From JALZKA01 sp963721645 (GTDB taxonomy: Bacteria > Actinomycetota > Thermoleophilia > Solirubrobacterales > 70-9), in contig CAVRJK010000001.1 in NCBI GenBank assembly GCA_963721645.1, forward strand, positions 124,001 through 188,000: a DNA stretch of 64,000 nt. The letters are read 5' to 3'. Shown here one piece after another: positions 25,043 through 35,007 of this stretch (position 1 is the first letter of the stretch; each line of letters starts with the position of its first letter). A program made the position numbers and the translations under genes. Under the pieces are notes generated by a model that saw only the letters and a program-made list of their open reading frames with translations, was not told the origin of the DNA and searched no databases.

Positions 25043-26350
25043 TCAAAGCTCCCTGCGAAACACGCGCATCGAGATCTCGGCGGCGCGCTGCCTCTTCGCC
25101 CGTTCTTTCCAGCGCTCGACGTTGAGCTCGTCGGAGCGCGCGACGTCCTTTTCGAACTGCTCGGACAGGAGCCCAGCGAAGCCACTGTCCCAGACGCACA
25201 GCGATACCTCGTCGTGGAGCTGGAAAGAGCGATTGTCGAAGTTGACGGTGCCCACCGTCGACCAACAGCCGTCGACGACGAGTGACTTTGCGTGGAGCAT
25301 CGTCGGCTGGAACTCGAAGATGCGCACGCCCGCCTCCAGGAGCCCTTCGTAGGAATCGCGCCCGGCGATCCTGACGAACCCCTTGTCTATGTGGGGGCCG
25401 GGAACGACGATGCGAACTTCGACACCACGTTTTGCGGCGTCGCAAAGCGCATCCGCGAAAGCAGGCCTCGGCACGAAGTAGGCCGATGTGAGCTCAAGGG
25501 ACTTACGTGCCGATGCGATCGCGAGGTAAAAGAGCGTCTCGACATTGGTGTCGCCGACTCCGGATGCGGACCGCACGAGCTGCATCTGACCTCCGCCCTC
25601 GGACGGCTCGAGGTGGGGCAGGTATGCGTCGCCCGAGAGGATCTCGCCCGTCGCCTCGAGCCAGTGCTCGGCAAAGCAGCCCTGGAGGTGGCGAACCACC
25701 GGACCGCTGATGCGGACGTGGGTGTCACGCCAGTGGTCTTCGTCTTGGGCGTCTCCCGTCCACTCCTGCGCGATCCCGACACCGCCGGTCATCCCGACCT
25801 TGCCGTCCGCGACAAGCACTCGCCGGTGGGAGCGGTTTGCAAGGCGCCGCAGCGTGTACGGCCGGACCGGGCGGAAGCGATGGACGACGGCGCCCGCGTC
25901 ACGCAGGCTGTCGATCTGATCGGTGTCCATCATCGCCGAGCCAACCGCATCCAGGAGCACCTTCACCTCGACTCCGGCGCGGGCGCGCTCGCACACTGCC
26001 CCAACGATCTCACGGGTGATCTCGCCCTTCCAGTAGACGTAGGTCTCCAGGGTGAGCGACCTCTCGGCGCTGCGGATGGTCTCCAGCATCGCGGGGAAGA
26101 TCTGATCGCCGTTGATGAAGAGCTCGGCCTCGCTTCCCTCGGAGATCGGGGCGCCCGTCAGCGCTTCGGACGTCCGGAGGAAGTCGGGTGCGTCGATCTC
26201 CAGCGACGTGCCGAGGTCGTAACCGAACGCTCCCTCGCGGCGGTGACGAAGGCTGTCCGAGACGTACCAGCCGAGCCCGGCGCTCGCAAGCGCGGCCGGC
26301 CAGATCCAGCGCGCAGGCGCACGCTCCTCCTCCTGCCAGGGCAATCTCAA
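25043..26350 (-). CDS. Cardiolipin synthase-like phospholipase D family protein
   Basis: The 435-residue protein has one N-terminal membrane segment (WIWPAALASAGLGWYVS) and two PLD catalytic domains. The second has a canonical HxKxxxxD (LHAKSLVVDG) followed by NFDNRSF. The first reads HRRVLVADG, with Arg in place of the usual Lys. Cardiolipin synthases join two phosphatidylglycerols, or PG and another donor. I chose TTG 26350 because it overlaps the upstream DGK stop as TTGA. Longer readings are translated out of frame through DGK. Confidence 0.8.
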   Translation of the reverse strand: MRLPWQEEERAPARWIWPAALASAGLGWYVSDSLRHRREGAFGYDLGTSLEIDAPDFLRTSEALTGAPISEGSEAELFINGDQIFPAMLETIRSAERSLTLETYVYWKGEITREIVGAVCERARAGVEVKVLLDAVGSAMMDTDQIDSLRDAGAVVHRFRPVRPYTLRRLANRSHRRVLVADGKVGMTGGVGIAQEWTGDAQDEDHWRDTHVRISGPVVRHLQGCFAEHWLEATGEILSGDAYLPHLEPSEGGGQMQLVRSASGVGDTNVETLFYLAIASARKSLELTSAYFVPRPAFADALCDAAKRGVEVRIVVPGPHIDKGFVRIAGRDSYEGLLEAGVRIFEFQPTMLHAKSLVVDGCWSTVGTVNFDNRSFQLHDEVSLCVWDSGFAGLLSEQFEKDVARSDELNVERWKERAKRQRAAEISMRVFRREL

Positions 26351-27186
26351 CCGACTACCACCTCGACCGCACTGGGATCGATCCGAAACTTCGATGTTCC
26401 CGCCTCCACGATCTCTCCATCCACGTTCCAGCGCTCGGCTCCGCCGGCGTCCACCTCGACCTCGCCGCAACGCACCTTCTTGACCCCCGTCTGCTCGCCT
26501 ATACCCCCCTTTCGGAGCCCGTACGCGTGCTTGGCCAGGCGAAGACGGGACCCCGCCTCGATCACGACCACGTCGAGCTTTCTGTCGGCCAGTTCGGTCT
26601 CGATCGACGAGCCGCCACCAAATGCGCCGGAGCACGCCACCGTGACCTGCCAAGCCTCGCCCGAGTGGATCTCCTCGCCGTCGCAGCGCACCACGCATTC
26701 GATTGGATCCGCCTCGACTCCGGCACGCATCGCGCCCGCTGCGTAGGCGAGGGGTCCCATCGCCGACTTGAGGCCGTGAGCATGCTTTGCGGCCGCCGGT
26801 GGCAGGCCCGCACTCGCAACGTTCAGAAAGGGCAGATCGCCCATGCGCGCGATGTCGAGCCGGCGGGTCCGCGTGCCTGTGGCCGCGAGCTCACAGGCCT
26901 CGACCGGGTCGAGTGGGATCTCGAGCTCGCGCGCGAAGTCGTTTGCCGTGCCGGTCGGGACCACGGCCAGGACGATGCCTGCACGGGCGGCCGGCGCCGC
27001 CACGCAAGCAAGGGATCCGTCGCCACCCGCGACCACCAGCCTGTCGGGATTCGAGCGCACGGCATCCTCGACCTCGTCGAGGGTGAACTCGCTCACGTCG
27101 AGCCCGTGCTCGCGGAGACGCGCGGCGACGTCTTCCGCGTCGCCGGAGCCCGAGTCGGGGTTTGCCAGGAGGGCGGCTGAGTGCAT
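26347..27186 (-). CDS. Diacylglycerol/lipid kinase (DagK catalytic domain)
   Basis: The 279-residue soluble lipid kinase has LLANPDSGSGDAED (the NPxSG start), VVAGGDGSLACVAA (GGDG nucleotide loop) and VPTGTANDFARELE. It phosphorylates diacylglycerol or a related lipid to phosphatidate. The start at ATG 27186 places the conserved LLANP at the N-terminus as in DagK/YegS proteins. A longer in-frame start exists at 27246. It heads the operon with a PLD synthase and a PAP2 phosphatase, so kinase and opposing phosphatase are made together. Confidence 0.85.
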   Translation of the reverse strand: MHSAALLANPDSGSGDAEDVAARLREHGLDVSEFTLDEVEDAVRSNPDRLVVAGGDGSLACVAAPAARAGIVLAVVPTGTANDFARELEIPLDPVEACELAATGTRTRRLDIARMGDLPFLNVASAGLPPAAAKHAHGLKSAMGPLAYAAGAMRAGVEADPIECVVRCDGEEIHSGEAWQVTVACSGAFGGGSSIETELADRKLDVVVIEAGSRLRLAKHAYGLRKGGIGEQTGVKKVRCGEVEVDAGGAERWNVDGEIVEAGTSKFRIDPSAVEVVVG

Positions 27187-27307
27187 CTCCTGACCGTAGC
27201 GGCGCCGCGGATTTGTTTTGGATCCTGTCGTGAGGGAACTGACCAATGATCAGGGCGTCGACCGAGGGGGTCGGCGGCGCCGGAATACATGACTTAGGAG
27301 ATCTCTC

Positions 27308-28858
27308 TTGATCAAGAAGTTTTTGGGCGTGGCAATTGCCTCGCTCGCCTTCTGTGGCCTTCTCGCGGCCGGAGCGACGAGCGCAAAGCAGGACGCGTTC
27401 GACGAGTCGGCCGAGCTTCGCGACGCCGTCTCATCCAGCGGCGTGATGAAGCACCTGCGGAAGCTCCAGACGATCGCAGACGAAAACGGTGACAACCGGG
27501 CATCGGGGACGCCTGGCTACGACGAATCGGCCGACTACGTCGCCAAGAAGATGGAAAAAGCCGGTTACGTCGTCAAGCGCCAGGAGTTCGAGTTCGAGTT
27601 CTTCACCGAAGAGACCGAGGCCACCTTCGAGCAGACAGCTCCGGACGAGGTCGAGTACGTCTACGGCGAGGACTTCGTCACCGCTGACTTCTCGGGCTCG
27701 GGCGACGTCACGGCGCCGCTCGAGGCGGTTGATCTCGTGCTGCCGCCCGGCGCGGAACCATCCACTTCCAACAGTGGTTGCGAGGCAGCCGACTTTGTCG
27801 GCTTCACGCCGGGGAACATCGCGTTGATTCAACGCGGCACGTGCGACTTTGCGACCAAGGCGGACAACGCCGCGGCCGCCGGGGCCGCCGGAGTGGTGTT
27901 GTTCAACGAGGGCCAGCCGGGCCGAACGGACCTCCTGGGCGCAACGCTCGGCGAGCCGCGCCGGAGCATCCCGGTGATCGGGACGACGTTCGAGCTGGGC
28001 AACGATCTGGCGAACGGCGCCACGAACGGGCCGACCGGCATCACGGTTCACCTGACCACGGACACCTCGTCCGAGATCGTCGCGACCGAGAACGTCATCG
28101 CTACGTCCACGGGTGGCAGCGGGAACGACATCGTCATGTCGGGTGCCCATCTCGACTCCGTCGATGAGGGACCTGGCATCAACGACAACGGCTCGGGTTC
28201 GGCCGGGATCCTGGAGACTGCGATCCAGATCTCCAAGCTCGGCATCGAACCGGAGAACAAGCTCCGCTTCGCATGGTGGGGCGCTGAGGAGTCAGGATTG
28301 ATCGGCTCGACCGAGTACATCGATCAGCTGAGCAACGCTCAGGGCGCGAAGATCGCGCTGTACCTCAATTTCGACATGATCGGGTCGCCGAACTTCGCGC
28401 GATTCATCTATGACGGAAACGGCTCGGCGTTCGGCCAGTCGGGCCCCGCAGGCTCGGACACGATCGAGCGGGCATTCCAGCGCTACTTCGAGGAGGCCGG
28501 CCTGACGTCGGGCCAGACCGCCTTCGACGGCCGCTCGGATTACAAGCCGTTCATCGACGTCGGCATTCCTGCCGGCGGTCTGTTCACGGGCGCCGAGGGC
28601 GTGAAGACAGAGAACCAGCAGCTCGCATACGGCGGCACCGCCGGCGAGGCGTTCGATCCCTGCTACCACGCTGCCTGCGACGACATCTCGAATGTCTCGA
28701 AGCGCGCCCTGGAGCAGATGACGGACGCGGTGGCCCATTCGGTCCACAAGTTCGCGTTCGATCTCAAGTTCGTCCGCGAGGACGAGCCCGAGCGCCGGGC
28801 CCGGGCCAGCGCCCAGAGTTCGCCGCGTGACCGCGCGGGCGACCTCTACGTGCGCTAG
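27308..28858 (+). CDS. Secreted M28 aminopeptidase with PA domain
   Basis: The 516-residue protein starts at TTG with AGGAG 7 bases upstream. It has a signal peptide (ending ATSAKQ) and then an M28 zinc-peptidase domain interrupted by a PA domain (about residues 120-240, IALIQRGTCDFATKADNA). Zinc-site segments are SGAHLDSV, GINDNGSGSAG, WWGAEESGLIGS and NFDMIGSPN. This is the layout of Streptomyces-type leucine aminopeptidase and yeast aminopeptidase Y. It would release N-terminal residues from peptides outside the cell. A strong hairpin follows the stop. Confidence 0.9.
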   Translation: MIKKFLGVAIASLAFCGLLAAGATSAKQDAFDESAELRDAVSSSGVMKHLRKLQTIADENGDNRASGTPGYDESADYVAKKMEKAGYVVKRQEFEFEFFTEETEATFEQTAPDEVEYVYGEDFVTADFSGSGDVTAPLEAVDLVLPPGAEPSTSNSGCEAADFVGFTPGNIALIQRGTCDFATKADNAAAAGAAGVVLFNEGQPGRTDLLGATLGEPRRSIPVIGTTFELGNDLANGATNGPTGITVHLTTDTSSEIVATENVIATSTGGSGNDIVMSGAHLDSVDEGPGINDNGSGSAGILETAIQISKLGIEPENKLRFAWWGAEESGLIGSTEYIDQLSNAQGAKIALYLNFDMIGSPNFARFIYDGNGSAFGQSGPAGSDTIERAFQRYFEEAGLTSGQTAFDGRSDYKPFIDVGIPAGGLFTGAEGVKTENQQLAYGGTAGEAFDPCYHAACDDISNVSKRALEQMTDAVAHSVHKFAFDLKFVREDEPERRARASAQSSPRDRAGDLYVR

Positions 28859-28881
28859 GCGCGAGCGACAACTGAGGGATG

Positions 28882-28918
28882 GACGAGGCGTCCCTGCGGG
28901 GGCGCCTCGTCTCGTTCT
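28882..28918 (+). terminator. Intrinsic terminator after the M28 peptidase gene
   Basis: GACGAGGCG and CGCCTCGTC form a perfect 9-base stem, extended by CCC/GGG with a bulge. TCGTTCTT follows. It sits 24 bases after the peptidase stop and before the next gene. Confidence 0.7.
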
Positions 28919-28939
28919 TGGGCTACGGTCCCGCCTCAG

Positions 28940-30028
28940 ATGGAAGCCCCCTCCGACCAGCGCCTCCGTGAGTACGAGCGTGGCTTTCGCCGCGCGGGCC
29001 TCCCGCTCTTTATCGCCGAGCGATCGGCGGCCTCGGACATCTACAACCGCGCTGCGCCGCTGATCGCCTTCGTCTTCTTCGCCGAGGTCTTCGGCGCCCT
29101 CAACCTCGAGTGGTCGCCGCTGGCGAACGTGGCGGCCGTCTTGGCCGCACTCGGCCTGTTCCTGGCCGGCATCGTGCTCCTGAACCGCGCGCGCGGGCGG
29201 CGAGCGATCGCGATTCCCCAAGACGTCGGCAACGCCGAACTCGCCGGCTTCGTGATCGTGCCCGCGATCCTGCCGCTCATCTTCGGCGGCCAGTGGCTGA
29301 GCGCGCTCGTCACGGCCGCGGGAAATCTCGTCCTCCTGGGCCTGATCTTCGCGGTGGTCGGGCTCGGCCTGGTCTCGATCGTCCGCTGGGCACTGGGGAG
29401 ACTCGTCGGCCAGCTCCGAGCGTCATTGGAGCTCTTCGCGCGTGCGATCCCGCTGCTCATGATCTTCTCCGTGGTCCTGTTCCTGACTGCAGAGGTCTGG
29501 CAGGTGTTCAGTGCCGTGGAGCCGGCAGCGCTGGCGATCCTGACCGGGATGTTCGTCCTTTTGGGCACGAGCTTCCTCGTCGCTCGCCTCCCGCGTGAGG
29601 TGAAGGCGCTCGAGCGCGACGCCGATGCGGACGCGCCTCCGCTCGACACCCGCGAGCGGCTGAACGTCGGCCTCGTGATGTTCGTGAGCCAGGCCCTCCA
29701 GGTGCTCTCGGTGAGCGTTGCGATCGGCGGGTTCTTCGTCGTGGTTGGCGTCCTCGCGATCGACCCGGCGATCACTGAGAGCTGGACCGGCGCCAAGCCA
29801 AACGCTCTCATCGAGTTCGATCTTTTCGGCCACGACGCCATCCTCAGCGAGGAGCTCTTGCGGGTGGCGGGAGCGATAGCGGCCTTCACCGGCCTCTACT
29901 TCGCGATCTCGATGCTCACCGACGACGTCTATCGCCGGGAGTTCCTCGAGGAGCTCACCTCGGAGATGCGAGAAAGCTTTTGCGAACGGGCCGAGTACCT
30001 GAGGCTTCGAGCCTCCCGCAGCACATAG
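28940..30028 (+). CDS. Polytopic membrane protein of unknown function
   Basis: The 362-residue protein has an N-terminal cytoplasmic segment and about seven hydrophobic helices (for example IAFVFFAEVFGAL, FVIVPAILPLIFGG, LLMIFSVVLFLTAEVW and MFVSQALQVLSVSVAIGGFFVVVGVLA is too long to be one helix alone). It ends in a charged tail, TDDVYRREFLEEL. It resembles conserved actinobacterial membrane proteins with no assigned role. Its last codons form part of two hairpins that precede the acyl-CoA ligase start. Confidence 0.65.
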   Translation: MEAPSDQRLREYERGFRRAGLPLFIAERSAASDIYNRAAPLIAFVFFAEVFGALNLEWSPLANVAAVLAALGLFLAGIVLLNRARGRRAIAIPQDVGNAELAGFVIVPAILPLIFGGQWLSALVTAAGNLVLLGLIFAVVGLGLVSIVRWALGRLVGQLRASLELFARAIPLLMIFSVVLFLTAEVWQVFSAVEPAALAILTGMFVLLGTSFLVARLPREVKALERDADADAPPLDTRERLNVGLVMFVSQALQVLSVSVAIGGFFVVVGVLAIDPAITESWTGAKPNALIEFDLFGHDAILSEELLRVAGAIAAFTGLYFAISMLTDDVYRREFLEELTSEMRESFCERAEYLRLRASRST

Positions 30029-30036
30029 GCTGCGGG
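30001..30036. promoter_or_regulatory. Tandem hairpins before the acyl-CoA ligase start
   Basis: Hairpin 1 is GAGGCT-TCG-AGCCTC (30001-30015). Hairpin 2 is CCCGCAGC-ACATAG-GCTGCGGG (30015-30036), with a perfect 8-base stem. They span the stop of the membrane gene and end 3 bases before ATG 30040, covering the expected ribosome-binding region. They could act as an attenuator, a translation block or an mRNA processing site. Confidence 0.5.
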
Positions 30037-30039
30037 CAT

Positions 30040-31575
30040 ATGGATTACCCCGAGACAGACGTCACTTCCTTCGTCCTCGAGCGCGCGCAGGAGCTCGGCG
30101 ACAAGCCGGCCCTGATCGACGGTCCCACCGGCCGGACGATCACCTACGCGGAGCTCGACAATGCGACCCGATCCCTTGCCGCGGGCCTCTCCGCTCGCGG
30201 CTTCGGCCCCGGCGACTGCATGTGCGTCTACATGCCGAACCTGCCCGAGTACGCCGTCGCCTTTCACGGCGTTGCGCGAGCAGGCGGCAAGGCCTCGACG
30301 GCAAACCCGCTCTACACGGCTCGCGAGCTCCAGCACCAGCTCGAGGACTCGGAGTCCAGGTACCTCCTGACGATCCCGCAGTTCCTCGACGTCGCCACCA
30401 AGGCGGCCGAGGCAGCGGGCGTGGAGGAGATCTTCGTAGTGGGCGAGGCAGAGGGTGCGACGCCGCTTTCCGAGCTGATGGGTGACCCGGCCGACGCGCC
30501 GGACCTCGACGTCTCGGGCGACGATCTCGCGGTCCTGCCCTATTCGTCGGGCACCACGGGACTCCCCAAGGGCGTCATGCTCACCCACAAGAACCTCGTC
30601 GCCAACCTCGTCCAGATCCAGGAAGCGTTCGGGATCTCAGAGGACGACGTGTTGGTGGGCGTGTTGCCGTTCTTCCACATCTACGGCCAGACGGTGATCA
30701 TGAACCAGGGCCTTCGCTCCGGAGCGACGATCGTCTCGATGCCGCGGTTCGACCTCGATCAGTTCCTCGACCTGATCCAAGAGCACGAGATCTCGCGCCT
30801 CTATGTGGTGCCGCCGATCGCGCTTGCGCTTGCAAAGCATCCGGCGGTGGGCGAGCGCGACCTCTCGTCGGTCAAGACGGTCATGTCCGGCGCGGCGCCC
30901 CTCGGCGCCGAGCTCTCCGACAAGGTCGCCGACCGGCTCGGGTGCGACGTGATCCAGGGTTACGGCATGACCGAGACCAGCCCGGTCACCCACATCGTCC
31001 GCCCGGAGGAGGAGAACCGTGCCGGCTCGATCGGCCGCGAGCTCGACGACACCGAGTGCCGCATCATCGACGTCGAGTCCGGTGAGGATGTGGCCGAAGG
31101 CGAGCGCGGCGAGCTGTGGATCCGCGGGCCCCAGGTCATGGCCGGCTACCTGAACAACGACGAGGCGACGGCCTCGACGATCGACTCGGACGGCTGGCTT
31201 CACACCGGCGACATCGCGACATGCGACTCCGACGGCTTCTACTACATCGTCGACAGGCTCAAGGAGCTCATCAAGTACAAGGGCTTCCAGGTCCCGCCGG
31301 CCGAACTGGAGGCGATCCTGATCAACCATCCCGACGTGGCCGACTGCGCGGTGATCGGGGTGCCCGACGAGGACGCGGGCGAGATCCCCAAGGCGTTCAT
31401 CGTCAAGGCTGGAGACGCAGATCTGGATCACGACGCGCTCATGGCCCACGTCGCCGAACAGGTTTCGCCACAAAAGAAGGTGCGCCTGGTCGAGGAGATC
31501 GACGAGATCCCGAAGTCCGCCTCCGGCAAGATCCTGCGCCGAGTCCTGATGGACCGCGAGTCCAAAGGCACCTAG
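30040..31575 (+). CDS. AMP-forming acyl-CoA ligase (4-coumarate-CoA ligase-like)
   Basis: The 511-residue ANL-superfamily enzyme has YSSGTTGLPKGVMLTH (the P-loop-like A3 motif), YGMTETSP (A5), HTGDIATCDSDGFYYIVDR (A7) and the catalytic lysine tail SASGKILRRVL (A10). It adenylates a carboxylic acid and thioesterifies it to CoA. The 4CL/Fad-like subgroup accepts aryl or medium-chain acids, so substrate choice is inferred. I chose ATG 30040 as it gives the normal N-terminus. The upstream region is strongly base-paired. Confidence 0.88.
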   Translation: MDYPETDVTSFVLERAQELGDKPALIDGPTGRTITYAELDNATRSLAAGLSARGFGPGDCMCVYMPNLPEYAVAFHGVARAGGKASTANPLYTARELQHQLEDSESRYLLTIPQFLDVATKAAEAAGVEEIFVVGEAEGATPLSELMGDPADAPDLDVSGDDLAVLPYSSGTTGLPKGVMLTHKNLVANLVQIQEAFGISEDDVLVGVLPFFHIYGQTVIMNQGLRSGATIVSMPRFDLDQFLDLIQEHEISRLYVVPPIALALAKHPAVGERDLSSVKTVMSGAAPLGAELSDKVADRLGCDVIQGYGMTETSPVTHIVRPEEENRAGSIGRELDDTECRIIDVESGEDVAEGERGELWIRGPQVMAGYLNNDEATASTIDSDGWLHTGDIATCDSDGFYYIVDRLKELIKYKGFQVPPAELEAILINHPDVADCAVIGVPDEDAGEIPKAFIVKAGDADLDHDALMAHVAEQVSPQKKVRLVEEIDEIPKSASGKILRRVLMDRESKGT

Positions 31576-31608
31576 CACCTAGCAACGGCCGGAGGGGCCA
31601 ACGCCGGA

Positions 31609-31808
31609 GGGGCCAGACCCGGGGCCAGACCCCAGAAGGGGCCAGACCCTCACACTTCCCTAACAAACGGGGCCAGACCCGCGGCCAGACCCCAGGAGGG
31701 GCCCCAACAAGCGGGGTCAGACCCGAACAAGCGGGGCCAGACCCGGGGCCAGACCCCAGGAGGGGTCAGACCCTCACACTTTCATGGCGGCCCGAGGGGT
31801 CAGACCCC
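31609..31808. repeat. Array of ten GGGGYCAGACCC palindromes
   Basis: Copies start at 31609, 31621, 31638, 31669, 31681 (degenerate), 31713, 31733, 31745, 31762 and 31796. All are in the same orientation. A three-copy composite (GGGGCCAGACCC, GGGGCCAGACCCC, a CAG(G/A)A linker, then GGGGYCAGACCC followed by TCACACTT) occurs twice here and again at 37719-37759. This region fills the gap between the acyl-CoA ligase and the small gene at 31830. No coding is seen. It is not a CRISPR: the units are 12-13 bases with short irregular spacers. Confidence 0.85.
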
Positions 31809-31829
31809 TCGTGGTTCGTTGAGGAGCGC

Positions 31830-32048
31830 TCAGCCCGAGAAGCCGATGCCGCGCCCGGGATCGGCGACGCGGAGGAAGACCACGGTCGCGAGGTTCAGCG
31901 AGACGCTGCCCTCCGGCGTCTTGAGGTCGTGCCAGCCGCGGCCCTGCTCAACCGCCTTGCGCAGCTCCTTCAGCTCCTTTTCGTCCAGCTTCAGGGACAG
32001 CACCTGACCGATCCCGAATCCGATCTCGACCTTCGTTTCTTCTGCCAT
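31830..32048 (-). CDS. Small conserved protein of unknown function
   Basis: The 72-residue protein begins MAEETKVEIGFGIGQVLSL. It has alternating strand-like segments ending SLNLATVVFLRVADP, as in a small beta-barrel or PH-like fold. The composition is coherent and codon use matches the neighbours. It lies 7 bases after the methylmalonyl-CoA epimerase gene on the same strand, so the two are probably co-transcribed. No function can be named. Confidence 0.6.
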   Translation of the reverse strand: MAEETKVEIGFGIGQVLSLKLDEKELKELRKAVEQGRGWHDLKTPEGSVSLNLATVVFLRVADPGRGIGFSG

Positions 32049-32055
32049 CTGTTCT

Positions 32056-32466
32056 TCAGTGTCCCTTCGCAGGTTGGACGATCTCGGTCAACACACCGCC
32101 CGTGGAACGGGGGTGCAGGAAGGCGACCTGACTCTCGCGGATGCCGGTGCGCGGCTCTGAGTCGATCAGTTCGATGCCGGCGTCGGCCAGCCCGGTAAGC
32201 GCGGCGGCGATGTCGTCGACGCGGTACGCCACGTGGTGGAGACCAGGGCCTTTCCGCTCGAGAAACTTGCCGACCGGCGTGTCGGGCCCGAGCGGGCTCA
32301 GCAACTCGACATGACAATCGCCGACGTCCAAAAGCACGGCTTCGACGCCCTGCTCCTCAACGGTCTCGCGGTGTGCGAGCGGCATACCCATCGAGCCTTC
32401 GTAAAGCGCCAAGGACGCCTCGAGGTCGTCTGTCGCAACGCCGATGTGATCTATCAGGCCGAACAT
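32056..32466 (-). CDS. mce: Methylmalonyl-CoA epimerase
   Basis: The 136-residue VOC-fold enzyme interconverts (S)- and (R)-methylmalonyl-CoA in propionate and odd-chain fatty acid metabolism. Metal-ligand segments are LIDHIGVATDDL (His7), GLHHVAYRVDD and LTEIVQP. It also has ESLGLP-like VEAVLLDVGDCHVELL. The length is typical. The mutase genes are not in the window. It lies 61 bases after the FtsH-like gene. Confidence 0.88.
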   Translation of the reverse strand: MFGLIDHIGVATDDLEASLALYEGSMGMPLAHRETVEEQGVEAVLLDVGDCHVELLSPLGPDTPVGKFLERKGPGLHHVAYRVDDIAAALTGLADAGIELIDSEPRTGIRESQVAFLHPRSTGGVLTEIVQPAKGH

Positions 32467-32527
32467 CCGGCCCGAGTGTATTTGGGGCCTGAGCGCTTCA
32501 GCAGGAAGCGCGACGGTGCCTACGAGC

Positions 32528-34083
<1,556 letters not shown>

Positions 34084-34087
<4 letters not shown>

Positions 34088-35007
34088 ACGGATGGGGTGG
34101 GAGAGACCCCTGCGGGGTCCTTCTCAGCCCTATCGGCAGAGTTGGGCTCGACTCTTAGGAGCTCACGCACGGCGGCTTCGCCGACGGCCAGCTGCTCGGC
34201 GGTCGGCTCACGGGTCGAGAGGAGCCGTTGGATCTCGTAGCCGGCGTGGTGAACGGCCTTGGAAAGCACTGCTTCCGGCTTTCGCTCGGAGAACGCGAAG
34301 ACCTCGACGGCCGCTCCGGTCGCTGCCAGGGACGCCGCGCCGCGGGCGATTGCGCTTGGCCGCTCGAGGGTTCCCTCGACGAGTATCTGCCCGGCGACGC
34401 TGAACGCCAGCATCGGGCCGATCAGGTTCGAGCCGCACCGCTCATGCTCCTTCGGCTCGTCGGCGGCCGAGCCTCCGGACTCGTAAGCGCCGATCGCCTT
34501 GTGCTCGGCGCCGTGGTAGGCAGCGAGATCGGGATCCCTGAGTGCCGCCAAAGCAGGGGCGAGGCCGATGATCGCGATCGCCGTCTCCCGAGTCGCGTTG
34601 CCCCGCGCGAACTTTCGCGCTGCGGCCGATGCTGCGCTCGCCATCCCCGCCGCCAGGATCACGCGCGGGTCCTCAAAAGGCAGGCGAACCGATCGGAGAC
34701 GGGTTCGAACGAGCGGGACCACCGCCAGCGCCTCGGCGAGCCGCAGCGGCCCGCGGATGAGCGGCGTCGTCGCCAGCCGTCCGCGAGCAAAGCTCGGTTT
34801 GGCGCCTGAGGCGACCTCGATCTCGCCCGCCTTGTTTCGCACGGCCACGGCCCACTGCGTCGGACCGTGCACCAAGAGCCCGTTGCGAAGGGCCATGCCG
34901 CCGAGGCGGAGCTGATCCTTCGGGGCAGACCCCTGACCCTCCGTGTGCTCGCGAGCCTCGGACATCGATGGATCCGGCCCCTCTTCGCCCGTGCCGTCGC
35001 TGCTCAT
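34084..35007 (-). CDS. DUF1385 (YqhQ-like) membrane protein
   Basis: The 307-residue protein carries the DUF1385 core AAYHGAEHKAIGAYE and HERCGSNLIGPMLAF, plus GGMALRNGLLVHGP near the N-terminus. The ATG at 35007 overlaps the stop of the M20 peptidase gene as ATGA, so I prefer it over an upstream ATG at 35031. It is an integral membrane protein of unclear biochemical role. It sits in a coupled operon with an M20 peptidase and a short FtsH, which suggests membrane protein quality control or peptide turnover. Confidence 0.82.

Noticed and set aside
31609..31808. CRISPR array
   Set aside because: Units are 12-13 bases, gaps are 0-22 bases and irregular, and there are no cas genes.
34922..34945. 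GGGGCAGACCCCTGACCC in the yqhQ N-terminus as a repeat copy
   Set aside because: It is not a full palindrome and lacks the TCAGA centre. It may be a decayed copy, but the evidence is too weak.
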